From Halobacteriovoraceae bacterium (GTDB lineage Bacteria; Bdellovibrionota; Bacteriovoracia; Bacteriovoracales; Bacteriovoracaceae), in assembly GCA_002707495.1 (NCBI GenBank), contig PAMZ01000018.1:124001-188000 (forward strand): 64,000 bases of DNA, read 5' to 3'. The notes beneath the pieces were generated by a model. It was not told where the DNA came from. It saw only the letters and a list, made by a program, of their open reading frames with translations, and did no database searches. Made by a program: the position numbers and the translations under genes. Of this stretch, positions 48,805-56,604 are shown piece by piece (positions within the stretch are counted from its first letter, which is position 1; every line of letters begins with the position of its first letter).

Positions 48805-49468
48805 TGTAAAAAGTAGATACCTTTTCTACACCCTCTATTTGGCTAAGACATTCTGATAGTTTTGAAAAGTCTTCTACAGATATAATATAACTCATTTTTC
48901 TCAAACCTTTATCGTTGGTGAGTTCTGTATAAAGAAGACTGAAGTATCTTACCTGATCTTTTAACACTCTTTCTATTTCGTCCTGACTATAGAGGGATTC
49001 ATCTACCTCTAAATTTAGTAATTGGTCCTGGTTTTTAAAACTTCCAATTTCAAATCGATTTAAAAGTAGCATTAGCATAGTTATAAATATAGAGAAGGAT
49101 ATAGATAAAGCATACATTCCAGTACCACACCCCATGCCGATAACTAAAGCTGCAAATATATATCCTGTGTTTCTGGAGTCTTTTATTGCGGTTCTAAATC
49201 TAATTATAGATAACGCTCCCACCAAACTAAAAGCTCTTGCGATATCACTTCCAATAATCATCATTATGACCGATGTAGTAAAAGAAAGAATGAATAGAGT
49301 ATGAAAAAATCCCTGATCGTAATCTAAGGTTTTGTTGTTTTTACGGTAATGAAGAGCCAATGGTAGAGTTAGTATTGCAGTAAGAATAAAACAGATAAAT
49401 ACATCTAAAAAGCTATGGGCCGGAGTCAGAGTTGGTGTATAACTCATTTGGTTTAATAGTTCATCCAT
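48782..49468 (-). CDS. DUF4956 membrane protein
   Basis: 228 aa. Three to four membrane helices, with the conserved stretch DIARAFSLVGALSIIRFRTAIKDSRNTGYIF and GMGCGTGMY that marks DUF4956, then a cytoplasmic C-terminal domain. In many bacteria DUF4956 genes travel with VTC-type polyphosphate polymerase domains and CotH kinases, as they do here (8-base overlap with the VTC gene). The function is not established; transport or sensing of polyphosphate-related products is a guess. Confidence 0.83.
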   Translation of the reverse strand: MDELLNQMSYTPTLTPAHSFLDVFICFILTAILTLPLALHYRKNNKTLDYDQGFFHTLFILSFTTSVIMMIIGSDIARAFSLVGALSIIRFRTAIKDSRNTGYIFAALVIGMGCGTGMYALSISFSIFITMLMLLLNRFEIGSFKNQDQLLNLEVDESLYSQDEIERVLKDQVRYFSLLYTELTNDKGLRKMSYIISVEDFSKLSECLSQIEGVEKVSTFYNDQRINI

Positions 49469-50060
49469 ATCTTCCCCTAAAATGATTCATAGATAAAGTA
49501 TACTTTGAAACACTCACTTTTTCCATTTTTGACTCTTTAAGGATATTTAAAAGCCAAACAGGGAAGTTCTTTTTATGTTTCATTTCAAAAATTCCCCACG
49601 TTGGATTTAGGATAAAGTTGTTTTCAGAATGGCTAAAGTCAAGTGTATCTCTACGACTCGATCTTATCAAAGTATCTAGATTGATTCTCAAATATGGATC
49701 AAAAAAACATTCAAAGGCAAGCCTTTCATATGAAATCAAACATTTTGGCTTCATTATATAGCTTGAGTCAGTTTGATAGATTTCTCTTCTCTTAAAACTC
49801 TTATCTCCTAATTTTATCTTTTGCTCGAACCATTTTTCGTTTGTATTTTGACCATAGAATCTAATCCTATTTTTGCATTTGTAAAAATGTCCTTCAATTT
49901 TATCTTCGACACTATTTAGTTTAGGTGTATCTAAATAAAGAGAATGAACTGTGTAATTTCCAAATCTTCTATCTATGCGAAAATAAGGATTAAGTTTTTC
50001 CTTAAGTACACACCAAGACTTCAAAGGGATTTTATATTTGATTTCAAATCGTCCTTCCAC
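49461..50060 (-). CDS. VTC-domain polyphosphate polymerase-like protein
   Basis: 199 aa. It shows the VTC tunnel-fold strands RFEIKYKIP, YTVHSLYLDT, NRIRFYG, WFEQKIK, YERLAFE, YLRINLDTLIRSSR and GIFEMKHKKNFP, with the basic residues that line the polyphosphate tunnel. GTG start 40 bases inside the CotH gene end. In eukaryotes the VTC4 domain makes polyphosphate from ATP; bacterial members are less studied. Confidence 0.82.
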   Translation of the reverse strand: MEGRFEIKYKIPLKSWCVLKEKLNPYFRIDRRFGNYTVHSLYLDTPKLNSVEDKIEGHFYKCKNRIRFYGQNTNEKWFEQKIKLGDKSFKRREIYQTDSSYIMKPKCLISYERLAFECFFDPYLRINLDTLIRSSRRDTLDFSHSENNFILNPTWGIFEMKHKKNFPVWLLNILKESKMEKVSVSKYTLSMNHFRGRYG

Positions 50061-51598
50061 AGGATAGAAGCCTCCTTGTATTTTTCTTCAGATACTGTAA
50101 TGGGTTCCAATATTTTTGTCTCACCTGAAAAAAGATTTTCAATTTCAATTTTTGATATTCTTCCTTCGAATTTCAATGCACTTGGTAAGTATCTTATTCC
50201 AAATTTTTCATGTATGATAGTTCTATCTCTGCTATAGACCAGCTCATTGTCTTCAATAGTATTTGCCATAAGAGCTGCTATTTCTTCCCAATCTATTTTC
50301 TCCGTATTTAAAGTGAAATGTCCATTACCAAAAATTTCCTTTATTTTATATAAACCTTTACCTTTGATTACTAATAAATCATTTTTTGAGTGTCTTTCCA
50401 AGCTTACATCAAACTGACTCAAGGATCTTGTAATTTTTTGATTTCTTTCGGCTAAAAGATTACGGATTTTATTCTCCTGATCTTTTATATCTTTCCAGAT
50501 AAAGGCTCGGTCTGTACCCATTAAATAATCATATTTGAAATCAAATTTGATTTTGACCAGTAATCTTTTGAGAAAAGATTGAAGTTTTTGGAGACTCAAC
50601 TCATTCGACATTAATTGCTTCAAGCTCTCTATTCTAATGTACCTAAAAAACGAGTTTTGTAGCAATTTTTGGGAAATTGGATTTTTTGATTGTAAGACCT
50701 CAGCATCATTTCTTAGGTATCCTAGGTCCCATACAATTGGTGAGAATTTTTTTTCAAATGGATCATAATATAATTTGTGATTATGAAAAGCATCTCGATG
50801 CGAAGACCCAATAAGTTCAGTTAGATTATAGAAATTTATAAAATCTCTAACTTGGATATAGGTTAAAAGCTCAGTACAGCTCTTTTGAATGCAGTTCAAG
50901 AGGTCATCTAAGGGTAGCCAATGATAATTTTTTTGACTATTCTCCCAAAGATAAGGGTTAAAAAATTCTCCAGACTTATATGAATAATTATCATAACTAT
51001 AGATCGGGCCCAGTCTCATACCATGTTTTTCTAAAAAGGAATCATCAAAATCCTGGATGAGATGATACAATCCTTGATACCTTTTATTTATGTACAGATG
51101 AATCATATTTTCCGATTCATTAAGAAGATTTAATTGCTTTGCAAAGTGTCCTGCAAAAATCTCTGTGAAATAGCTAGGCCATTTATAATTCATGAGAATA
51201 TAGCTTTGATTATCATGTTTGATACGTAAACTTTTTTTCTTTCCCATCCAATGATAAAAATGGAATCCCCTTTTTTTTATTTCTATTTTTAAAAATCCAT
51301 TGTCTTTTTCTAGATAAGCATTTGACCATAAAGGGTTTTTCTCCGACTTAGTCAATTGAACAAAGTCATTAGGTTTCATTTTTATGTGCACAGAAGGAAA
51401 ATTTTTCTTACCTGCCGAAAAGTGATCCCACCTCTGAATAACTAAGTTGAGTATATTTCCTTGTATTAATCTTTCAATTAGTAAGTAATTAAGTTTTTTA
51501 TTTTGAATCAAATTGATAGGCAGGCCGAAAAAAACAAGAGTTGTAAAAATAAGAACAATATACCTTCGAGAAAATTTCTTGTGGAAATACCTTTGCAA
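50021..51598 (-). CDS. CotH-family kinase-like protein
   Basis: 525 aa with an N-terminal membrane anchor (about 12-28). CotH features include GKKKSLRIKHDN, an ENMIHLYINKRYQGLYHLIQ segment, SSHRDAFHNHKLYYD-type catalytic loop (GSSHRDAFHNHK) and FSPIVWDLG, the metal-binding Asp. CotH of Bacillus phosphorylates coat proteins on Ser; this one would act outside the membrane. TTG start with GAGGA upstream. The promoter must lie in the 28 bases shared with the divergent phosphodiesterase gene or inside that gene. Confidence 0.78.
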   Translation of the reverse strand: MQRYFHKKFSRRYIVLIFTTLVFFGLPINLIQNKKLNYLLIERLIQGNILNLVIQRWDHFSAGKKNFPSVHIKMKPNDFVQLTKSEKNPLWSNAYLEKDNGFLKIEIKKRGFHFYHWMGKKKSLRIKHDNQSYILMNYKWPSYFTEIFAGHFAKQLNLLNESENMIHLYINKRYQGLYHLIQDFDDSFLEKHGMRLGPIYSYDNYSYKSGEFFNPYLWENSQKNYHWLPLDDLLNCIQKSCTELLTYIQVRDFINFYNLTELIGSSHRDAFHNHKLYYDPFEKKFSPIVWDLGYLRNDAEVLQSKNPISQKLLQNSFFRYIRIESLKQLMSNELSLQKLQSFLKRLLVKIKFDFKYDYLMGTDRAFIWKDIKDQENKIRNLLAERNQKITRSLSQFDVSLERHSKNDLLVIKGKGLYKIKEIFGNGHFTLNTEKIDWEEIAALMANTIEDNELVYSRDRTIIHEKFGIRYLPSALKFEGRISKIEIENLFSGETKILEPITVSEEKYKEASILWKDDLKSNIKSL

Positions 51599-51626
51599 AA
51601 ATAATCCTCAATACTAAGATTAATAA

Positions 51627-53180
51627 GTGAAACTCATTTCTTGGTCTTTATTATTCCTCATTCCACAAGCTTTTAGCAATAATTGTAATCTACCAATAGT
51701 ATCGTTGCCTCAGGGGAAGTCAGAGAAAATTGATCTGATAACGGACATAAATAAAGTTTGCTCTGATGAACTAGATAGAAAATTTAAAGATGTTAGTGCA
51801 AGATTTGTTTTAAATAGTCAATGCCAACTCTCTGTTCTCAAGAGAAACGATTTTGGAAAGTTAGTGGCTTTTGAAGAGTTCAATCAGAGAGAAATCGTTT
51901 CAGCTGGCGAAATTATCTGTAACTTAGATGGTTCTATGACCATAACTAATAATACAAAGTCTTTTTGTTTCCCAAAAGAAACACTCGAACCTCTTTTTCA
52001 TATACTTAATGCTTCAAAAATCTCCTTTAAATTTGTTGATAAACTAGATTTAAGTTGTCCTAAAAAAACACGGATACCTGATTCAACAGTTGTTCTTATT
52101 ATGATCGATGGATTTTCCTCTGAGTATGTAAAAAAATTTTCGCCTCCCTTTTTAAATCAAAAAATAAAAGAAGCCTCTTTTGTTAAAAATCTAACTCCTG
52201 TTTTTCCTTCCGAAACAACAGTCTCTCTTCAGTCTATAATCACAGGAGTAGAGCCTAATGCCCATGGTTTAGTAGGTTCAAAGTTCTACTCCCCAAAGTT
52301 AAAAAGAAGATTTGATTTTAGAGATAACAGATTTTTTGTGATACCACCCCTGTGGATTACGCTTGAGCAACAAGCAATTTTGTCAGCTGTCGAAAGCTGG
52401 CCAGGCTCAGAAGTATTGATAAATGGGCGAAAACCCCGGTTTAATTTACCATACGAAAGATCTCGTTCGCTTGAGAATAAACTTAAATTCATCCTTACAT
52501 CTATAAAGAACGGAGCAAAGTTTGTCTCGATTTGGATTCACGACATAGACAGTTCAGGGCATAGATTTTTTAATGACTCGGAAAGAATGAAGATTGAGGT
52601 TTTAAGGGTAGATTCTTTTCTCAGCAGAATGTTCAAGGAGCTTACAAGCTTAAAAAACACAGATGTTCAGTTATTAATAGCTAGCGATCATGGTATGAAT
52701 AAGCTAGATAGATCCAAAAAGATTGATATAAGTTCGATTGATTTTTCTAAAGGAATATTAGAAGGCAGTCATGTTGTCTTAAATTATCACGATCAAAACA
52801 ACAAGAATGTCCAAAAGATTTTTAAGGACTTGAAAAAAGTCTCTTCTCATCTCGGAGTATATCTTAGAAACCAAATTCCTGAAGAGTATAGGTACAACCA
52901 TAATTCCAATATCGGAGATCTTACATTAATAGCTGATCCTGGATGGATTATAGATTATGGTCAAACCATTAAGGGAAATGGTGTACATGGATACCTAGCT
53001 AAACAGGATCCTGCCATGAATGGTGTCCTTTTCGCCATTGGTAATAAGTTTAAAACAAATTTTAATTTAACAAGTGCCGACTCCAGAGAAATTCATAGTT
53101 TGATAATAAAATTATTAAATGCCGGTGAGCCTTCTACTAATTTTAAAAAACTAGAAACATTACAATTACTTTTAAAATAA
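51627..53180 (+). CDS. Exported type I phosphodiesterase (ENPP-like)
   Basis: 517 aa, GTG start, signal peptide MKLISWSLLFLIPQAFS. From residue 155 it has the ENPP order: VVLIMIDGFSSEYV (metal Asp161), PVFPSETTVSLQSIITG (nucleophile Thr198), NAHGLVGSKFY, WIHDIDSSGHRF, LLIASDHGMNKLD and GVHGY. All metal ligands of the alkaline-phosphatase superfamily seem present, so a working nucleotide or phospholipid phosphodiesterase is likely. The first 140 residues are an unrelated Cys-containing domain. Confidence 0.85.
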   Translation: MKLISWSLLFLIPQAFSNNCNLPIVSLPQGKSEKIDLITDINKVCSDELDRKFKDVSARFVLNSQCQLSVLKRNDFGKLVAFEEFNQREIVSAGEIICNLDGSMTITNNTKSFCFPKETLEPLFHILNASKISFKFVDKLDLSCPKKTRIPDSTVVLIMIDGFSSEYVKKFSPPFLNQKIKEASFVKNLTPVFPSETTVSLQSIITGVEPNAHGLVGSKFYSPKLKRRFDFRDNRFFVIPPLWITLEQQAILSAVESWPGSEVLINGRKPRFNLPYERSRSLENKLKFILTSIKNGAKFVSIWIHDIDSSGHRFFNDSERMKIEVLRVDSFLSRMFKELTSLKNTDVQLLIASDHGMNKLDRSKKIDISSIDFSKGILEGSHVVLNYHDQNNKNVQKIFKDLKKVSSHLGVYLRNQIPEEYRYNHNSNIGDLTLIADPGWIIDYGQTIKGNGVHGYLAKQDPAMNGVLFAIGNKFKTNFNLTSADSREIHSLIIKLLNAGEPSTNFKKLETLQLLLK

Positions 53181-53831
53181 TTTAATTGTACCTGCTAGAC
53201 TTACTCTTTTATCTTCTTCAGTGTGAAATTTTGTAGAGTGAAACATCCAACTAGGGAAAGCGATCATTTGTCCCATATTTGGCCTGACCAAATACTCAGG
53301 AAAATGATTTAGTTCTCCCTCTTTAGAAGTTTTGTAGAAATGAGGGATTTCCAAGTTAAAAGTAGTTTCAGAATCATTTAAAAAGATCACGTAACTCAAA
53401 GAAGGCTTATTTTCTAGAATATGGCAATGTTTTGGAACGTACTCACCTTTCCTTAATATATTTAGCCAACTATGCATTGATTCCTCTTTAAGTTTGAAAT
53501 CAAAAATCTTAGCAAGAATTTTTAATTCGTTTTGAATTCTTGTATTTAGTTTTTTAGAGTCACTATCGTTAAATAATGAAAAATAGTCATAGAAGCGGTA
53601 GCCGTTTAAAATAAAATTACTAAATTTACTTTCAAGATTTTGACTAATTTCTTTTTTTATTAAGACTTCCTTTTCAAGAAAACTCTTATAAAGTAGCGAG
53701 GATTCCTCCTTGGATAAAAATTTTTTTTCCGCAAGAAAACCATTAAACCTTGGTATTTCGAAGGGAGCATTAGAGTTAGGAGCTTCTTCATAATAAAAAT
53801 TAGTGATTTTAAAATCGGTCTCGTTATCCAT
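53172..53831 (-). CDS. 2OG-Fe(II) oxygenase-like protein
   Basis: 219 aa. The C-terminal half has the pattern of putative 2-oxoglutarate hydroxylases of the TIGR02466 type: HSWLNILRKGEYVPKHCHI, SYVIFLND, then GQMIAFPSWMFHSTKF and KRVSLAGT, giving the likely iron His residues and the Arg that binds 2-oxoglutarate. The second iron ligand (Asp/Glu) is not certain. It could hydroxylate a peptide side chain. A TATAAT lies 6 bases before the ATG with no ribosome binding site. Confidence 0.72.
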   Translation of the reverse strand: MDNETDFKITNFYYEEAPNSNAPFEIPRFNGFLAEKKFLSKEESSLLYKSFLEKEVLIKKEISQNLESKFSNFILNGYRFYDYFSLFNDSDSKKLNTRIQNELKILAKIFDFKLKEESMHSWLNILRKGEYVPKHCHILENKPSLSYVIFLNDSETTFNLEIPHFYKTSKEGELNHFPEYLVRPNMGQMIAFPSWMFHSTKFHTEEDKRVSLAGTIKLF

Positions 53832-53837
53832 AGGCTT

Positions 53838-53843
53838 ATTATA
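53838..53843 (-). promoter_or_regulatory. -10 element at leaderless distance before the oxygenase gene
   Basis: TATAAT on the minus strand, 6 bases before the ATG at 53831; the same geometry as before the hydroxylase gene at 44232. Confidence 0.45.
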
Positions 53844-53881
53844 CCTAGCAAATGTCGAAGCTTAAAATGAGAATTGAAAGT

Positions 53882-53915
53882 ATTTCAAAAGAAGTGGCGG
53901 GTGCAGAGGGATTCG
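53882..53915. repeat. Direct repeat: second copy of tRNA-Trp 3' end
   Basis: 34 bases identical to 54150-54183, covering the CCA end, the acceptor strand, part of the T arm of tRNA-Trp and 13 bases beyond it. The copies are 268 bases apart. A duplicated tRNA 3' end is the usual footprint of site-specific integration. Confidence 0.85.
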
Positions 53916-54030
53916 GCCACTAGCCGTTCGCTCCTGCTCACTAGCGTAGCCTCCCCTCGCTGGCTGTTCGTTCGCTTCACGCTCACTTCGAATGCCTTAG
54001 CATTCCGCCAGCTCCCTTTCGAATCCCAGT
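53912..54030. repeat. GC-rich structured patch inserted in a tRNA T-arm-like frame
   Basis: Clearly more GC-rich than everything nearby. It begins after GGGATTCG and ends before CGAATCCC, so it lies between the two halves of a T-arm-like palindrome. Inside are short stems such as GAATGC/GCATTC, GCTGGC/GCCAGC and GGCCACTAGCC. It looks like a small mobile or repeated non-coding element; no protein is credible. Confidence 0.55.
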
Positions 54031-54033
54031 AAC

Positions 54034-54163
54034 CCAACTTCTTCTTTTCAAATTTACCGATGCTTTCATTCAACGAAAAGCGATCGAACGAGACGTACAA
54101 AGGTACTTCGCAGTGAGAGAGTCTTAAAGTTGGATGGAATGATCGGTAAATTTCAAAAGAAGT
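54034..54163. repeat. Imperfect inverted repeat beside tRNA-Trp
   Basis: The arm 54034-54061 is nearly the reverse complement of 54142-54163 (ATCGGTAAATTT(G/C)AAAAGAAG). The 80 bases between the arms show no gene. Confidence 0.6.
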
Positions 54164-54183
54164 GGCGGGTGCAGAGGGATTCG
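54150..54183. repeat. Direct repeat: original copy within tRNA-Trp
   Basis: The 34-base stretch shared with 53882-53915; about 21 bases of it belong to the tRNA gene. It probably marks the attachment core. Confidence 0.8.
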
Positions 54184-54239
54184 AACCCCCAACCTACTGA
54201 TTTGGAATCAGCCGCTCTACCAATTGGAGCTATACACCC
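54163..54239 (-). tRNA. tRNA-Trp (CCA anticodon)
   Basis: 77 bases with encoded CCA. Acceptor stem GGGTGTA/TGCACCC, D arm with AATTGGTAGAG, anticodon stem GCTGA/TCAGT around loop TTCCAAA (anticodon CCA), T arm GGGGG-TTCGAAT-CCC. Only 4-7 bases separate it from the T-run of the tuf terminator, so it must be processed from read-through or have a hidden promoter. Confidence 0.95.
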
Positions 54240-54245
54240 ATGGGC

Positions 54246-54278
54246 AAAAAAAAGGAGCCAGCATACCTGCTAGCTCCT
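54246..54278 (-). terminator. Intrinsic terminator after tuf
   Basis: 11-bp stem with one mismatch (54268-54278 with 54253-54263, AGGAGCTAGCA/TGCTGGCTCCT), 4-base loop, then eight T residues on the minus strand (54246-54253). Confidence 0.85.
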
Positions 54279-54308
54279 CTTATCATTGAAAATTACTAGC
54301 GTAATTTT

Positions 54309-55499
54309 TTACTCGATGATTTCTGCAACAGTTCCGGCACCGATTGTTCTACCACCTTCACGGATAGCAAAACGAAGACCTTTTTCCATTGCGATGTCTG
54401 TAATAAGCTCTACATCAAAAGAAGCGTTATCACCTGGCATTAGCATCTCTGTTCCTTCTGGAAGAGTTATCGCACCAGTAACGTCAGTAGTTCTAAAGTA
54501 GAACTGTGGTCTATACCCTTTAAAGATTGGAGTGTGTCTTCCACCTTCATCTTTAGTTAGAATATAAACTTCACACTTAAATTTCTTATGTGGAGTAACG
54601 GAACCTGGTTTAATTAAACACTGTCCTCTTTCAACGTCATCACGTTTTGTCCCTCTAAGAAGAAGACCAACGTTATCACCAGCTTCACCTTGATCAAGAA
54701 GCTTTCTAAACATTTCAACACCTGTAACAGTTGTTGTTTGCTTATCTCTGATACCGATAATATCAACTTCTTCGTTAACCTTGATGATCCCTCTTTCAAT
54801 TCTACCAGTACAAACAGTACCACGACCAGAGATTGAGAAAACGTCTTCAACTGGCATTAGGAATGGCTTATCAACGTCTCTTGTTGGAGTTGGGATGTAC
54901 TCATCAACTTGTGCCATAAGCTCAAGAACTTTCTCTTTCCCAATATTGTCATCTCTTCCTTCAAGTGCAGCAAGAGCTGAACCAGCAATGATTGGTGTAT
55001 CATCACCTGGGAAGTCGTACTCGTTTAGAAGCTCTCTTACTTCCATTTCAACTAGCTCAAGTAGTTCTTCATCATCTACTTGGTCTACTTTGTTTAGGAA
55101 GATAACGATTGCAGGAACACCAACTTGTCTTGCAAGAAGGATATGCTCTCTAGTTTGTGGCATTGGACCATCAGCTGCAGATACAACCATGATCGCACCA
55201 TCCATTTGAGCAGCACCAGTAATCATGTTTTTTACGTAGTCAGCGTGACCTGGACAGTCAACGTGAGCGTAGTGTCTCTTCTCAGTTTGGTATTCAATGT
55301 GAGAAGTGTTGATAGTAATCCCTCTCGCTTTCTCTTCTGGAGCTGAGTCGATTTCATCAAATGCTCTAACATCACCACCCATCGCCTCTGAAAGAGTTCT
55401 AGAGATTGCTGCAGTTAAAGTAGTTTTCCCGTGATCTACGTGACCGATAGTACCGATGTTTACGTGCGGTTTCGAACGGTCAAATTTTTCCTTAGCCAT
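54309..55499 (-). CDS. tuf: Elongation factor Tu
   Basis: 396 aa. [13 protein letters not shown] (G1), [40 protein letters not shown] (G4) and the C-terminal beta-barrels with [20 protein letters not shown]-Tu delivers aminoacyl-tRNA to the ribosome. Its codon use is strongly biased as expected for a highly expressed gene. It lies between tRNA-Thr and tRNA-Trp, the usual order upstream of secE. Confidence 0.99.
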   Translation of the reverse strand: MAKEKFDRSKPHVNIGTIGHVDHGKTTLTAAISRTLSEAMGGDVRAFDEIDSAPEEKARGITINTSHIEYQTEKRHYAHVDCPGHADYVKNMITGAAQMDGAIMVVSAADGPMPQTREHILLARQVGVPAIVIFLNKVDQVDDEELLELVEMEVRELLNEYDFPGDDTPIIAGSALAALEGRDDNIGKEKVLELMAQVDEYIPTPTRDVDKPFLMPVEDVFSISGRGTVCTGRIERGIIKVNEEVDIIGIRDKQTTTVTGVEMFRKLLDQGEAGDNVGLLLRGTKRDDVERGQCLIKPGSVTPHKKFKCEVYILTKDEGGRHTPIFKGYRPQFYFRTTDVTGAITLPEGTEMLMPGDNASFDVELITDIAMEKGLRFAIREGGRTIGAGTVAEIIE

Positions 55500-55614
55500 A
55501 ATATTTCTCCTTACTTATCTGAAATCAAGGCAGTTAATTGTTAATAATTGCGTAAAATACCGTCTGAGTATGCTTGAAGCGCATCCAACTGACAATACTA
55601 AAAAATAAAAAAAG

Positions 55615-55689
55615 TGGAGCTCACACCGGGATTTGAACCCGGGACCTCTTCCTTACCAAGGAAACGCTCTACCCCTGAGCCATGTGAGC
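55615..55689 (-). tRNA. tRNA-Thr (GGT anticodon)
   Basis: 75 bases with encoded CCA. Acceptor stem GCTCACA/TGTGAGC, discriminator T, D arm GGCTCAGGGGTAGAGC, anticodon loop TTGGTAA (anticodon GGT), T arm CCGGG-TTCAAAT-CCCGG. It lies upstream of tuf on the same strand, probably in one transcript. Confidence 0.95.
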
Positions 55690-55711
55690 TTGTCACTTTT
55701 AAGAAATACTA

Positions 55712-55738
55712 TTTATATGATTGAAATCTCTTAAGCAA
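55712..55738 (-). promoter_or_regulatory. Candidate promoter of tRNA-Thr-tuf
   Basis: TTGCTT (55738-55733) and TATAAA (55717-55712) on the minus strand with a 15-base spacer, 22 bases before the tRNA. The spacer is short, so this is tentative. Confidence 0.35.
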
Positions 55739-55860
55739 TAAAAAATTTCGGAATTATAACGAAGCGCATCTTACTCTTAGCAGCTGTTTTGTGTCACTAA
55801 ATAATGATAGTGTTTCGCAAAGTACTCTTTGGAATGGAAGAGTAGGAATGGGACGGAGTT

Positions 55861-56604
55861 TTGGACACAAACAGTTATAATTTAAGACTTTGGGATAAGG
55901 TTGATGCAAAAACCCTACCTTTAAACCAGCCTTTTACGGAGAATATGCTTAGAGAAGCGAGAAACGGAAAACCCACAATTCATATTGTATTCGGCAAACC
56001 TATACCAAGTGCTTGGCTGCCTGAAAATTTTAGAGGATTAAAAATTCTATTATTAGCAGGAGGCGGAGGAAATCTTAGCCCACTTCTCGCTGCAACAGGA
56101 GCTGATGTCACCGTGGTTGATTCTTCTCAAGCACAACTCGACCTAGACCTAGAGGTTTGCGAGAACTTCAACTTAGAAATAAATACTCAAAAACAAGATA
56201 TGAGAGACCTGAAGTTATCCTCAGAGGAATTTGATTTGATTATCAACCCTTCATCAGTTTTATATATTTCTGATCCAAGCATTGTATGGGAGCAGTGCAA
56301 GAGAGTATTAAAAAAAGATGGTATACTGATTACAGGTCTAGTCAACCCAACCCTCTACTTACTAAAAGAAGAGAGGGAGACTAACATTGTTAGATTAAAT
56401 AAAACTGAGGATGAACGCAAAGCTCAAGAAATCCTTCCGCCTCAATTTTACGAACATCCACATTCTCTTAATCAATCCATTGGAAGCCTATTAAATGCAG
56501 GCTTTAATATGACAAATTTCGAAAGTGGTAAATGGGGGGATGGTTGCCGGATAGACGATTATATAGATTCATTCATTTCAATTAGATGTATCAAGCAAGC
56601 CTAG
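55861..56604 (+). CDS. Class I SAM-dependent methyltransferase
   Basis: 247 aa, TTG start after GGGACGGAG. The SAM site reads ILLLAGGGGNLSPLLAATGADVTVVDSS (Gly-rich motif I and the acidic ribose contact), then DMRDLKL and FDLIINPSSVLYISD (motif IV) and a post-I helix LKKDGILITG. The usual Asp of motif I is replaced by Leu-Ala. The substrate is unknown. Its end overlaps the convergent glycosyltransferase by 27 bases. Confidence 0.8.
   Translation: MDTNSYNLRLWDKVDAKTLPLNQPFTENMLREARNGKPTIHIVFGKPIPSAWLPENFRGLKILLLAGGGGNLSPLLAATGADVTVVDSSQAQLDLDLEVCENFNLEINTQKQDMRDLKLSSEEFDLIINPSSVLYISDPSIVWEQCKRVLKKDGILITGLVNPTLYLLKEERETNIVRLNKTEDERKAQEILPPQFYEHPHSLNQSIGSLLNAGFNMTNFESGKWGDGCRIDDYIDSFISIRCIKQA

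Larger units (their letters stand above)
53832..54162. other. Non-coding tRNA-Trp-associated repeat region
   Basis: 331 bases without a credible gene. A 71-codon frame (53885-54100, minus) only reflects the GC-rich patch. It contains a partial copy of the tRNA-Trp 3' end, a GC-rich structured patch and an imperfect inverted repeat; see the separate entries. Confidence 0.75.

Noticed and set aside
53885..54100. 71-codon frame on the minus strand in the tRNA-associated repeat
   Set aside because: It runs through the GC-rich stem-loop patch and ends in tRNA acceptor sequence; there is no ribosome binding site, and the composition follows the repeat, not codon use.
54163..54239. tRNA-Trp as an inactive gene because its 3' end is duplicated
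   Set aside because: All stems pair, the anticodon is CCA and the CCA end is encoded in this copy; only the left copy is broken.
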